From: Gelatoporia subvermispora B
Lineage: Eukaryota > Basidiomycota > Agaricomycetes > Polyporales > Gelatoporiaceae
Direction of reading: 5' to 3'
DNA: 64,000 bases
NCBI GenBank assembly: GCA_000320605.2
Contig: KB445796.1
Span: 2,169,191 to 2,233,190, forward strand
Position 1 is the first letter of the stretch. Every line of letters begins with the position of its first letter. The notes below the pieces were generated by a model, which was not told the DNA's origin, did not search any database, and worked only from the letters and a program-made list of their open reading frames with translations. The position numbers were made by a program, and so were the translations under genes. Of the stretch, positions 12,336 to 22,822 are shown one piece after another.

Positions 12336-15311
12336 ATGCCGCCCAGCTATCATTCTTCGACCCCCGCCCATCCTCTCGACATGATGGCCGACAGCCTCCA
12401 GTAGTGAGTCCGCAGTCCTCCTCTTCCTCCACCTCTTATAAATCTGATAATCTTCTCTTAGCCCTCCTGCTAGCCACTATGTTCCCGCGGCATACTTTGC
12501 CCAGCAGCACGTCCCGGGACACATGCATGTCGTCAACGCCTCTCCGCGTCAGGACACCGGCGCACAGAGGAAGCGTCCTAAATATACCCGTAGTAAGACA
12601 GGATGCTTGACGTGCAGGGCGAAAAAGATCAAGGTGAGTCGGCGAGTGGCCCAGCTGCGAGCCACAACAAGTAACACGTTCCGTCTTGTAGTGCGACGAG
12701 ACCAAGCCCAACTGCGTGAGGTGTACACACGGGCAACGCGAGGTCAGTGGCGTTAATTCGCTCGCCGCCGTATGTGGCTCACTCGGCGCGTCGTCCTTCA
12801 ACAGTGCACATGGCCAGAGGGTGTGCCATCGCGGAAGAAGCCAGTGACCAAGAGGGAGCCCGCGCCTGAGACATCGGGCTTCGATACCCGGCCCTCAACA
12901 GCGGGCTCTTCTGGTCTTTCCGAAGCGTCGACCCCGCCCATTCGAGACCATACCCCACCAAAGCGAGAGCCGATAGAGTTGGGGCTGCCGCCCATGGCAT
13001 CTCGTCGCCATCCGTAGGTCTTTGAGCCCGAGGATCGCGGCGAAACACTGACGTCTTCCAAGTGATCCTTCTATGCACATGCCTATAATGACCAACGAGA
13101 GCGGCCTCGCACGTCGTCAGCAAACGTGAGTGCACATGGTGCCTTACGGCAAAACATCCTGACGAAACATGTGCTTTGTAGACTAGCGCCGATCGCCTCC
13201 GCGTCCGGCCACGGATACCCAATGCATTCCAACTCTCATACCCATGGTTTACCTGCGCTTCCCGAGATGTCTTCGTCGTACTCAAATCACGCCACACAAT
13301 ACCACCATTCATATTCCGGTCACCAATATGGACACACTCAGTCTCTGGCTCTTCCGCGCGTGAGCGCTCAGCATGACATGCATCCCGTGCGCTCCGTCGA
13401 GTCTTCTTCGCACTCAGGTCAGTGGTCCTCACCACCGATGTTGACGCCCGTAGACCCGATTGAACCCTTCGTACGTCGCCCCTCTGTCCTGTTATTGCTG
13501 CCGGTAGTTGACCCGCGGCTTCTAGTTTCCTACGGTCCAGGAGAGAAACCTGGTGGGGCACCCTTCCCCTAATGTCCATCACGTTAGATATCAATGAATG
13601 AATTTGTTTGCTTTCCCAAAGATTCGTCATTACTGCGATCATGCACTGAGCATCACTATGGCCTACCCTACTGAGAACCCGATCTTGGCTGCAAACCTCC
13701 ACTTTGTGTTGGGTCACCCGCCAGGGTCCGACCCCGCCGTTGAGTCACTGCGCGTAGCTATGCTTGGGGTAGCTGCAATCCACCAGTCTTTCCTGATGTC
13801 GCGCAGTGGTGCCTCTCAAGGAGGAGCTGAACAAGTCAGGCGTCTAGCGACCTCTTACCGCGCCAAGGCAAAGCAATTACTAGCGACAGCCAGTGCGACG
13901 TCAGACGGTATCCAGAGTGACGCAGCTCTGAGTGCAGGTGTCGCGATTGCCCTGATTGACGTGAGTCGACTCGCTCTAATAGTCTGTTGAGGGCTTAAGC
14001 GGTCCCAGATCTTCTCGGGTGGGCAGAACTGGTCGCGGACTTTGGATATGACCAAGGGCCTCATACATGCGCGCGGAGGACCTGCCGCCCTTCTCGCACG
14101 GAGCGCGCACCCAAAGCCTGGTACTGTGACGGGAGTGTGGAGAGCGCGGCTGATTCTTGAGATTGTCGCTGTTTACGAGATTTTTGGTGCGAAGTCGGTC
14201 GTTCTTCGCGAAGGTGGAGTAGCTCAATGTTAGTCCGCAAGGTTGTCTGGCGAACGGGCAAGAGCCCACTCTTCTATCTTCAGTCGCTGGCAACTGGTGG
14301 TGAGTTGGTGACATCATCTCCCGTGGTCTCCGCTGGTGACACGGAGCAGGTCCGAGCGGGCCAACTCTGTCGACTCGCAGTCGTACGTCGAGAAGGTCTT
14401 TGGAGTCTCTCGGCCACTGGTCCCGGTGTTGGCGCGTGTATGTGCACTCACCGACGACGCAGGACATGACTAAGGCTGCATTGCAGGTCACGGCCTTACT
14501 CGCTCGCGTTCTCAAGAGACAAGCAGCCGCCCCCGAATCACAAGGCGCGTACATAGCTCCCGGACTCCCCGACCAGGCAGAGGCGCGCACTCTATATGAC
14601 CTTCTGGAGACTTGGTATCACTCCTCAGATGATGCCCCTGACAGAGTTCAGGCAGGCAATCGCATCTATCAGAACGCTGCGCAGGCAAGTTGAAATGTGG
14701 CGGCGGCGAGCAATCTTCCTACTGACAGCTCGTGCGGGTGAACTCAGATCCTTCTATTGAGAGACGTTCTCGGGCGGCCTGCTGATGACCGCCTGGTCCA
14801 GCACCGGGCTGATTGTGTGTTGACGCTGTGTCTGGACTGCGCTAATGCGAGTATGGGCGTTGAGTGAGTGTCTATGCAAATACAACCACGGGTCAACGTA
14901 ACTAAACATCGTGTAGCCTCAGCTGGCCAGTAATCATCGCTGCCTCCCAGCTTCTTGATACAAAAAATCGTACCCGGGTGCTCGGGATCCTTGAGGCGTT
15001 CAGGTAAGCTCAAGGTCGATGCAGGGAACACCAGATTAACCGGTCCGATTGCGCCAGAACCCAGTGTGGGTTGTTTACGCAGCACCTCTTTTGGGATTAA
15101 CCTCACATGCTTGGCTTATAGGCTGTTTCGAGATAGACACCGCCGAGTACATTGTTGTTCAGGTCATCCTCTCTCAATCTCCGAGTCCGTCAACTCACTT
15201 AGACTAACGGCTGGGTTTATTTAGGTATGGAAGAGACTGGATAACGGACTGGCCAGAGCAGACTGGCGGTCCATTATGCTTGACCACGATATAAATGCGC
15301 TCATTCTGTGA
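12336..15311 (+). CDS. Zn(II)2Cys6 fungal-specific transcription factor
   Basis: Nuclear DNA-binding regulator. The start at 12336 gives MPPSYHSSTPAHPLDMMADS. Exon 2 carries RKRPKYTRSKTGCLTCRAKK, and splicing restores the full cluster: Cys spacing CX2CX6CX6CX2CX6C, ending in GQRECTWPEG. A Ser/Pro/His-rich linker follows (about residues 120-260). Then comes a fungal transcription factor domain of the Fungal_trans_2 type: NPILAANLHFVLGHPPG, RVAMLGVAAIHQSFLMS, TLDMTKGLIHARGGPAALL, ILEIVAVYEIFGCLANGQEP, VEKVFGVSRPLVPVLAR and, near the end, FEIDTAEYIVVQVWKRLD. About twelve short introns are needed. The stop is TGA at 15309-15311. The target genes cannot be told from the sequence, and no metabolic cluster adjoins it. 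Confidence 0.9.
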
Positions 15312-17649
15312 CTGCAAACCTCCTGGCTTGCTGAAAGTAACGCTGAGATATTTGTGCTTCTTTTAAGCGCGATGCCTCGGTGAGTACTTCGTGTTTGAGT
15401 AGCATCCTTTTCGTGCGTTCTCTGAATACCATTACTATGTCTCTCGTAGGACTTTCACGGCGCATGTGCTTGTCGCGCAGTCCGTTATGGCATTTATTTT
15501 CGCTGTAGCATGCCGCAACATGGCTTTCTTTCGCGTGACTTTGCTGTGAAAAGCGCCGTGCGCGCGTTCCGTTCCGCCGTTCCGCACGTTTTCCGGATCG
15601 GAAGCTGATCCTGTTTATCCGGTGGGCTCACAGTCAGACAGATGTTCCCAAGCACCGACGTCCGCTGGCACACAAGGAGAACCCATCAACGAGAAACTTC
15701 CAATGGCTGATTAACTTACTGCACGGCGCTATGCCAGCCTCCACTCCTTGTTGAGTTTCTGATCCGCAGGTTCATCCTGTGCGCCTCTCCGGGCAGATGT
15801 CAGATCGAACATTTGACAAACCTGGCCGGCGGTCACGCGGAATCAATATATGTGAGTCTCGTCCTAAGGGCCGCGAGTACCCCAGCTGTCAGACCGCCAT
15901 CGGCACGCATCTCGACAGTGACCAGATATGATCGAGACTGCATCATGGGGCTGTGCGCTGCTCGAGCCATACTGCAGATCGAGGAACGACACCTGGCCGA
16001 GGTATGCGGGAAAAGGGCCTTGCATGCTTCGCGGAGTCTCGCTTAGCTGGCATAGTTGACATCTTTACATGGCCCGGTCCAATGAGAGGCGCGAGTCAGC
16101 TGAACATAGTCAAATACGAATCCAGCAGCTGCTATAGCAGGTGCACAGGGAGAGTCCTTCTCCTGGCGTCTTGCGGGTCCAAGTGCAGTGCGTCTGTTAT
16201 CTCCGCGCTTTCGGCGCACATGATACACGGATACACCTCCAACTGCGAAACAAGCAACTGACATCAGCCTGCATGGAGCCGAGTAAGAACACACGCACAG
16301 CAGCGACTGGCAACTACCGTCGTATACAAAAGCTTGAGGATCCTGCGGTAGTCATAGAATGGCGCTCTGCAGGAACCGCGGCACGACTCGCTCGCACGGG
16401 GATGATCTGCGTCTTTCCCACATCCCCGATTGGGCAACACTTTGCTCTTAGGCCTCAGGCTGCCTCAGACCGCCCCTGCATGTCAAGAGCTTGACTCAGG
16501 GCCATGGTCCTCAACTCCTGCCTAGGCGAACACGGAGCATGCTCGGTGGAACTCATCCGCGGGCCGCGAATGTGCTGCGGTTCATTATCCCTTGTACCCC
16601 ATGGCCTGCGTCCTGATCCCTCCGGCGGCAGGAGCATCTCCTAAGACGGCCACATGTGCTACCGCATCAGCACTCTAGCGCGTTACGCGCAGTGTAGTGA
16701 AGCCCGAGCGTCAGTCATAAGGCGGCCGCTGTCAGCGCACGAGTCCATGTCAGTACAATAGCGGCGGGGGCTCCGACGGCCATAGTTTCATCTTGATGGA
16801 TATGCACTCGGCAAAGGGGCACCCCACAGTGACAACGGACATGTGCCTGAATTTCTATTAAACGCACTTTGGCTGTACGTGTAGACGTGCCCGAACATCG
16901 CACGTACGTCTCCTACTTAAAAACTGGGTGACATTTGGGATCTATCAGACGGAAGATAGTGCGACGGGCTGACTCCTCGCTCTCTGCTTCTTTGAACGTG
17001 GTCGGTCTCGGGGCTTTTTTTCATGTCCGGGGCTGTGTCCGAGTGGGAAGTATGGGAAATCGAAGTATGTCACCAGAATCGTTGGGGAAGAAGCGTTCAC
17101 GGGTAACATACCTTCCCATAACACCGTAGGTTCGTAGGCGGTATACTCGCCTTGAGCTATTTTCTGGGCAAGCCATTGATTAGCATGAATGTCATTCAAT
17201 ACGTACGTTTCGGGCATGGCTGGAAACGTTGATGATAGGGACGGTACGAATGTTTGAGACCGGACATTCCATCAACGTATCTAGGTTTTTTAGATCACAC
17301 GCTGTTGACAGCATCATCGGAAATGAAAAATGACAAAGTGGCGATTACGGTCTTGTATGCACGGAGGAGAGAATCTTTGGTCTGTTGTGGTGATTGGGAT
17401 GAGCCATGTGAGGCAGGGAAACCGTAATCTGGTACGGACCCCCGACCTTGGCAAGTGCGGAGGAATAATCCCCAGTCGGTCCAAAGGGAGGAATGCGGAC
17501 AGTATGGGGCTCATATCCCTACAGAGTTTCCTTCAAGTTGATTAGCTTACGTACGTATTGTCTAACATAAGGCACCGCCCTCGAGGACAGTACACGAGGC
17601 ATCCAAAGTCTAAAATAAGGCGAGAACCACACGAAACACAGCATATTGA
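15312..17649. other. No gene supported (start of a gene-poor island)
   Basis: Open frames are short and overlap on both strands. Two pieces have coding-like composition: plus strand 15780-16046 (reads FILCASPGRCQIEHLTNLAG) and minus strand 17110-17217 (reads MPETYVLNDIHANQWLAQKI). Neither can be extended through plausible splice sites, and I recognise no family. They may be gene relics. Confidence 0.35.
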
Positions 17650-18362
17650 GAGTAAGAGCATGTTAGTGGCCCACGGCTATCGCGAATATGTGCGCTGTTA
17701 ATGCATCACGAGTATGCGCAGCACGCAAGAGTAGATCGAGATGAAGGCCTCGACAAAGTTGCGGACTTCACCGAGGATCACGATACAAAATCGTAAAATC
17801 AAGATATATATATATATATATATATGCCGGCGATGTGTCGTGTGTTCATATCCCAAGGAGACGCAGTACGCAGAGTACAGCATGTTGGTGACCCACGGTT
17901 ATCGCGGATATTCATACTGGTGTACTGCGTTACGAATATGCGCAGCATGCAAGATCAGACAGAGATGGAGGCCTCGATTATCTTATGGACCTCACTGTGG
18001 ATCACGATACATAATTGTACCATCGGAATATATATGCCGACGATGCATCGTATTCATCATGTCTCGATGAGACGAAGTACGCAGAGTAAGAGCGTGTGAG
18101 TGAATCACGGCCATCGCGAATTCTCGTACTTGTGTACCGCACCACGAATACCGAATACGCGCAGCATGAAAGATCAGACTGAGATGAAGGCCGCGACAAA
18201 CTTGCGGGATTCATCGTGAATTTGGGACGAAGTATGCAGAGTGAGAGCGTGTGAGTGAAATACGGCTATCGCGAACGCTCGTACTTGTATGAAGGCCGCG
18301 AATAACCTGCGGGCTTCATCGTGAATCACGATATACAAATTGTGAAATCGAGACACATTTCG
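17650..18362. repeat. Degenerate tandem repeat, four copies of a unit up to 223 bases
   Basis: Four head-to-tail copies start at 17650, 17873, 18084 and 18239, each opening with GAGTAAGAGC or a close variant. Copy lengths are about 223, 211, 155 and 124 bases, so the later copies have lost the AT-rich tail or an internal part. Shared blocks include CACGGCTATCGCGAA, CGCAGCATGCAAGATCAGAC, GATGAAGGCC..CGACAAA and GGATCACGATACA. On the minus strand the GATGAAGGCC block reads as a repeated peptide like FVEAFISI, but stops interrupt it in every copy. I read it as a minisatellite-like array, not a coding repeat. Confidence 0.85.
17804..17825. repeat. AT dinucleotide microsatellite
   Basis: Eleven uninterrupted AT units inside the first copy of the tandem repeat. 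The second copy has only a short ATATAT at the matching place. Confidence 0.9.
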
Positions 18363-19687
18363 AATGAAACATGCAAGGCACACCCTGAAGCATCCGTTCG
18401 CGCAGACAAACGCTAACAGGACCGTCGCTTTGTCAGCTCGTCCCAACGAGCATCAAGCGAAAGCGTATCGTCCATTTCGAGGTCCGAGAGACATTTTCGC
18501 CAGGCGAACTTGCCGAACCCGCACTCTTCGTCCGATTCGGAGGCAACACGTCCCAACATAACGTTCTCGCAACTTCGTGTCGTTGCCGGTCATGACCGAG
18601 GAAGACCGAGGTGCGTGCCCTAGCCGACGTCGACGTCATCTTTCTTCCACCCCGCCTTAAGGAGTGCGAAACCCCGAGCGCCTCGGGCGAGCCAACAGGT
18701 CAATTGAGCAAGCTGCGCAGATGTTTCGTCGGCGGTGAGGCGCCAGCGAGCAAACTCGGTGCATCTACGGCCTGGATACTCGGCTCGTATCAAGTCCGAC
18801 GAAGATGGGTCCACACCTAGGGGATGGCGGCGACATACCAGGAGACCGACCGCCGCGCCCGGGCTTGACCGTTCGAGATCAGCGCAAGGGCGCAAGACTA
18901 TCGCGAGCTGTACCGCACCCTCGTCTCAGCGCACACCACGAGGGGGACATCGCGGTTGCGCTGTGCACCAATTGCGGCTGATGATGCGCATCATCATCGC
19001 GGGGAGCCTTTGTCTTGCCGTGGCCGATCATGGCCGGACCAGCGTGCTGGGCATGGGGAGCGGGGGCACGGATCGGGCAGTGGGTGGGTGCAGTCGTCTA
19101 GCAAGGGGTAGCAAACAACACGACGGGGTCGCTGTGGCACAATGCTCTAGAAACACTGGAGCCGTGGTGTCGTGGTGTTCTCGGGCTGCCGCAGACGTAG
19201 CCATCGGGCGAGGAGTCACTATCGCATTCGGATCGTGCCATCCGGGATCTCGAATGGAGACCAGAATGCCACAAGGGCACCGAGAGCAGACAAGATCGAT
19301 AGACTCAGAACTAGGTGTCGCATTGCTATATCCGCGCCCGGCTACCTGACAAAGGCCCTGGATACGAAGCACCCGCCGGCCGTCCTGGCGTCGCACCCTC
19401 CATTACCTCCCTGCGTGCCGCGTGTAGAACAAGCTCGTACACCGCACGGCTGCAGAGGAGGCTGCCTGACATGCCCGATCACGTCCGCCCGCCCAAACAC
19501 GTACCTCACCTGCATTCCGAATCCAACTCCAGCGCAGGGCTATCAAATAGAGTGCGCAGCCGGACAGGCAATTACTACACGTCCACAGCGAGGCCTGTAT
19601 CAGGCGTCAGCTCCCGAGGTGCGGCTCGGGGTGACTGCAAGACGACCGGGCTCGCACAGGCCAGACACGGCGCCGCGCTCCTAGTGC
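18363..19687. other. GC-rich stretch without a secure gene
   Basis: Arg/Ser-rich open frames on both strands are what GC-rich non-coding DNA yields. One plus-strand piece, 18612-18800, reads ADVDVIFLPPRLKE and then LSKLRRCFVGGEAP. This faintly resembles the region before the YGPTE core of AMP-forming adenylation enzymes. There is no continuation, so at most it is a relic. Confidence 0.35.
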
Positions 19688-20650
19688 TGTGGGCAATTGA
19701 ACCACAAGGCATTTGCCGGCAAATGGCAATTGCTCGACCAATTTTGGGCCTGGCAAATGTGTGGCAAATGTGGCAATCGGTGGCAATTGAAGACTTTTGT
19801 ACTATACATCGCTTTTTCGAGCTATTTCTCGTGCTAATTGATACCGAGGTCCCTGAGCAATGACCGCGCGTCCCATCCCTCGGCAGCTGTGCCATCATCA
19901 AGCTGCGCAACCTCATCCTGCAGCGAGCACAGAGCCAAACCCTTCCGGATCGTCTCCATCTCCTTGACAGCATACGTGTCCTCCACTGATATGTCTCCCG
20001 AAAGGCTGTCTCCCTCTACTGGACTGCTCGCTTGCTCGTGTGCTATGGCCTCCATCCGGCTGAATCCCGCCTCGATCTCATCAAGAGATATGTTTTCCGG
20101 CCCCTTGAGACTCTCATTCTGACGTCTGTTACCGAGCGCAGGGTCGTCTGGTGTAGTGAACACCCACTGAGAATAGGGCTTCAATGCGGACATCCTGAGG
20201 TGCATTCGGGCAGTGCTCGAACTTTGACACGTGTAGAATGCAGCGTCGGTCACGGTGCTCGATAGGCTTCGGGTCTGTACAGTACTTGCACAGCATCATG
20301 TAACATTCGGTATGTTCATTGCGTGGCCCATCCTTGCTAAAGTGCTTCTCGACAAACGCGTCAAGTTACCGTCCGCCGCCGTGTGCCCGAGTCATGAGAA
20401 TGAGATACAAGACAAGAGTTGCCAAAATTGGCACTTCAGACACCAGAATGGCTCACATCCTCACGTCCTTCTCGATCCCTGGAAGAACGGTCAGGAATAC
20501 ATTCTGCTCTTGGTAATATCATACTACGTAGTGTACATAACATCCTACCCTAATACACAATTGCCAGCAATCGCCAGCACATGTCCGAACAATAGACAAT
20601 CGCCACCCAATTGCCAGGGGTGGCAATTGGCGCGTGGCAAAACGGCAAGC
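19688..20650. mobile_element. Small DNA-transposon-like element, hAT-type suspected, non-autonomous
   Basis: The left end (19688-19790) carries several direct copies of TGGCAATTG or TGGCAAAT. The right end (20558-20650) carries the reverse-complement forms CAATTGCCA and TTGCCA, including GGTGGCAATTGG. Clustered subterminal repeats facing each other at the two ends of a roughly 960-base unit are typical of class II elements. Between them lies a minus-strand frame with a BED-type zinc finger, a domain common in hAT transposases. No DDE catalytic region fits in the space, so the copy cannot be autonomous. Exact ends and target-site duplication were not resolved. Confidence 0.55.
19834..20365 (-). 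pseudogene. BED zinc-finger protein fragment, transposase-derived
   Basis: Open frame 20168-20365, a 49-base intron 20119-20167 (donor GTGGGT, acceptor CGTCAG, phase 0) and exon 19834-20118. The first exon reads DAFVEKHFSKDG, whose aromatic-HF start fits a BED finger, then CKYC and a later HVSKFEHC supplying His/Cys ligands. The rest is acidic (ISLDEIEAGFSRMEA) and ends GWDARSLLRDLGIN. The first ATG is at 20297-20299 and would cut off the start of the finger. A stop codon at 20366-20368 blocks the frame upstream, so either a 5' exon is missing or the gene is broken. The transposase core is absent. It could instead be a small domesticated protein. Confidence 0.5.
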
Positions 20651-22822
20651 GCTTGCCAACAACACTACGCGCTCCCAGCCCGCTCTCGCCTGGCCCCCGG
20701 CGCTCGCGGGGCGGCGGGACGGCGCGATCGCGACGGAGCGCGCAACTGAGCTCGAAGTTTTAGTGCAGCGTGATCGAGCAGATGGTGACTCCAGCGTGTT
20801 CTCTCGGGCCCGACGCCCCGTAACTCGATCGGGCAGGTCTCTTATTCCTGCGTCCCGTGACCGCACCACCGCGCCACAGCTGCACCGCACAGACTGGCTG
20901 CCCAGAGCAGGCCCGTTCAAGGCACTGTTTTGTTCGCTCGATCGTATGCAGGGCAGTGGACAAGGAGCCACGGGTGATGATAAGTGCGAGATGCTTCCGA
21001 ATATGCATGGAGAGGGGGAGTGAGTCACTGAGGCTAGGGCGCCACATAACATTCCACAGGGGCCGCGTGCAGTACGACATCCCAGTATTTCCACTGGAGG
21101 GCGCCCCGCCGCAGCATCATAACACGATTGTTGGACAGGCGGAGTGGACGAAAAGCACGGAGGGTGATAATGCAGAGCGAGCGAGCGTCCCAGTCAGATG
21201 CATACGTGCGGAGATGCATAGAACACTGTGGCGCCGAGTCACAGATACCGTGGACATGGAAAACGCAAAAGGCGAACACACGCGCGGGGACGGCGAGGCG
21301 GTCGACTCGATCGGTCGGCGTAAATGAACGATACGGGATCGCAATGAAACTATGAAACAGGAGAGGGCCCATTGGTCACCGAGTGCGGCAGCTGCGCAGG
21401 TCCGCGACTCGTCATGATGCTACGCAACTGCGAAGGCGTGCTACGAGCCGTATCTGCGCACGGCCTGGTGACGATACGAAGCAAGTGTAATTGCGTCGTG
21501 CGTGCACCTGATGTAATTGGACGTGCGAACGTGACTACAGGCAGGCAAAGTGCATGCCAAACACGGGGACGCAGTCAAGCTGTGTGCGACGCATCTTATG
21601 CGCCGCGCGAATGGGGGCGTAGCGGGGACGCCAGCACAGTAGCAAGGCCGGGCGGGCACACGGTGCGCCGACGCAGCAGGGAAGTGAGGCGCGAGCACTG
21701 CTCGCTTTATACGGGCTGCTGCAAAGGGGTGCGTGCTACCCATGCTGTGTGGACGGCCGTGGAGAGGGGATCATTCGAAGCAGCTGCGCACGCGGGCGGT
21801 GTCGCACACCAGGCCGGGACACGGGGAGACCGGCGGCGCCGACCGCCCTCCGCGAGAGCAGCACCAGAAGACGAGCACGGACATGCACTGGGTGACTCGT
21901 TGCAGCGGGCGCAGTGCACAGAACATGCGGAGAGTGTCGAATGAACGGAAACGGCTGTGAAAAGCAGCATGGAGAGGGATGATCAGGAAGACGTCAAGCG
22001 GAAGTGGCGGGGCCCATAGATATGACTGACGCCGTGGTATATGATTGTCCGTGTCAGGATGAGAAGATGGATATGCTCGGCGCGCGGAGGAGATTGTGAC
22101 TCATGTCTGCGGGTCTTTGACGTGAACTCTCGAGAACCTGTGCGAAAATTGCGCAGACGTCGGCGGCGAGGACGCAGAATATTGCGCGAATATTCGCGAC
22201 GGATCTTGGGCGGGCGAGGGTAATTCCGCACTCACGGACACGGAGGACGGAAGGAGGCTGAGCCTGGCTGAGCCGGGCCGAGCCGTGCTGGGCCGCCTGT
22301 GGTGAGAAGCGCCCGTGTGTGCGGGCCCGCTGACTCGGTGTTGTGGTTTGTTTGCGTGTGGCTGTCGAAGGCATCGTTATATCCTCCCGTTGACTCTGGT
22401 GTGACTCCCCGACGCCCCCTTATAACGCTCGAACCCATTTTCGCATCCTCCTCCCGAGAAAAAATCTCATCTGCTCGTATTCTTACGCATCTCCAATCCT
22501 CAAATTTGCCCTGGTTTGTTGCTGGAAACAGCAGCAGACAAGAATCAACTCGGATAGTCCAGAGTCAGTGACTCCGGGCCATCCTCACGCCCTTTATTGT
22601 CACAATGTACTCTATGCGCAAACCTGGATACCCTACAAGCTCGCTTTCCGTCGCCGTCCTCGCCCTCGTCGCTTTCAGCTCTGATCTTTCGTCTATCATT
22701 ATCACCAAGTCCACTTCTACGTCCAATGCTAATTTGACTCTCTGAACGCATTTCCTGGTCCTTTCTTGTGGTTTCAAAACACCCCGCTCGATCATCAACT
22801 GTCTGTCTACAACACCAACAAT
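20651..22822. other. GC-rich stretch without a gene; cyclin upstream region at its end
   Basis: Overlapping open frames on both strands (for example minus 20519-21094 and plus 21372-21944) show Arg/Ala/Ser-biased sequence with no motif and look non-coding. At 22256-22295 a short GC-rich repeat of GGCTGAGCC/GGGCCGAGCC occurs. From about 22380 the plus strand becomes CT-rich, as often seen upstream of fungal start codons, leading into the cyclin gene. Confidence 0.45.

Noticed and set aside
12779..13717. 312-codon minus-strand open frame
   Set aside because: Antisense to the Zn2Cys6 gene, whose plus-strand frame carries the zinc cluster and conserved domain.
17698..18446. Repeated peptide like FVEAFISI on the minus strand of the tandem array
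   Set aside because: Each copy is interrupted by stops and frame shifts, so the peptide repeat simply reflects the DNA repeat.
20519..21094. 191-codon minus-strand open frame
   Set aside because: Ser/Arg/Cys-biased text with no domain in a GC-rich area; overlaps equally long frames on the other strand.
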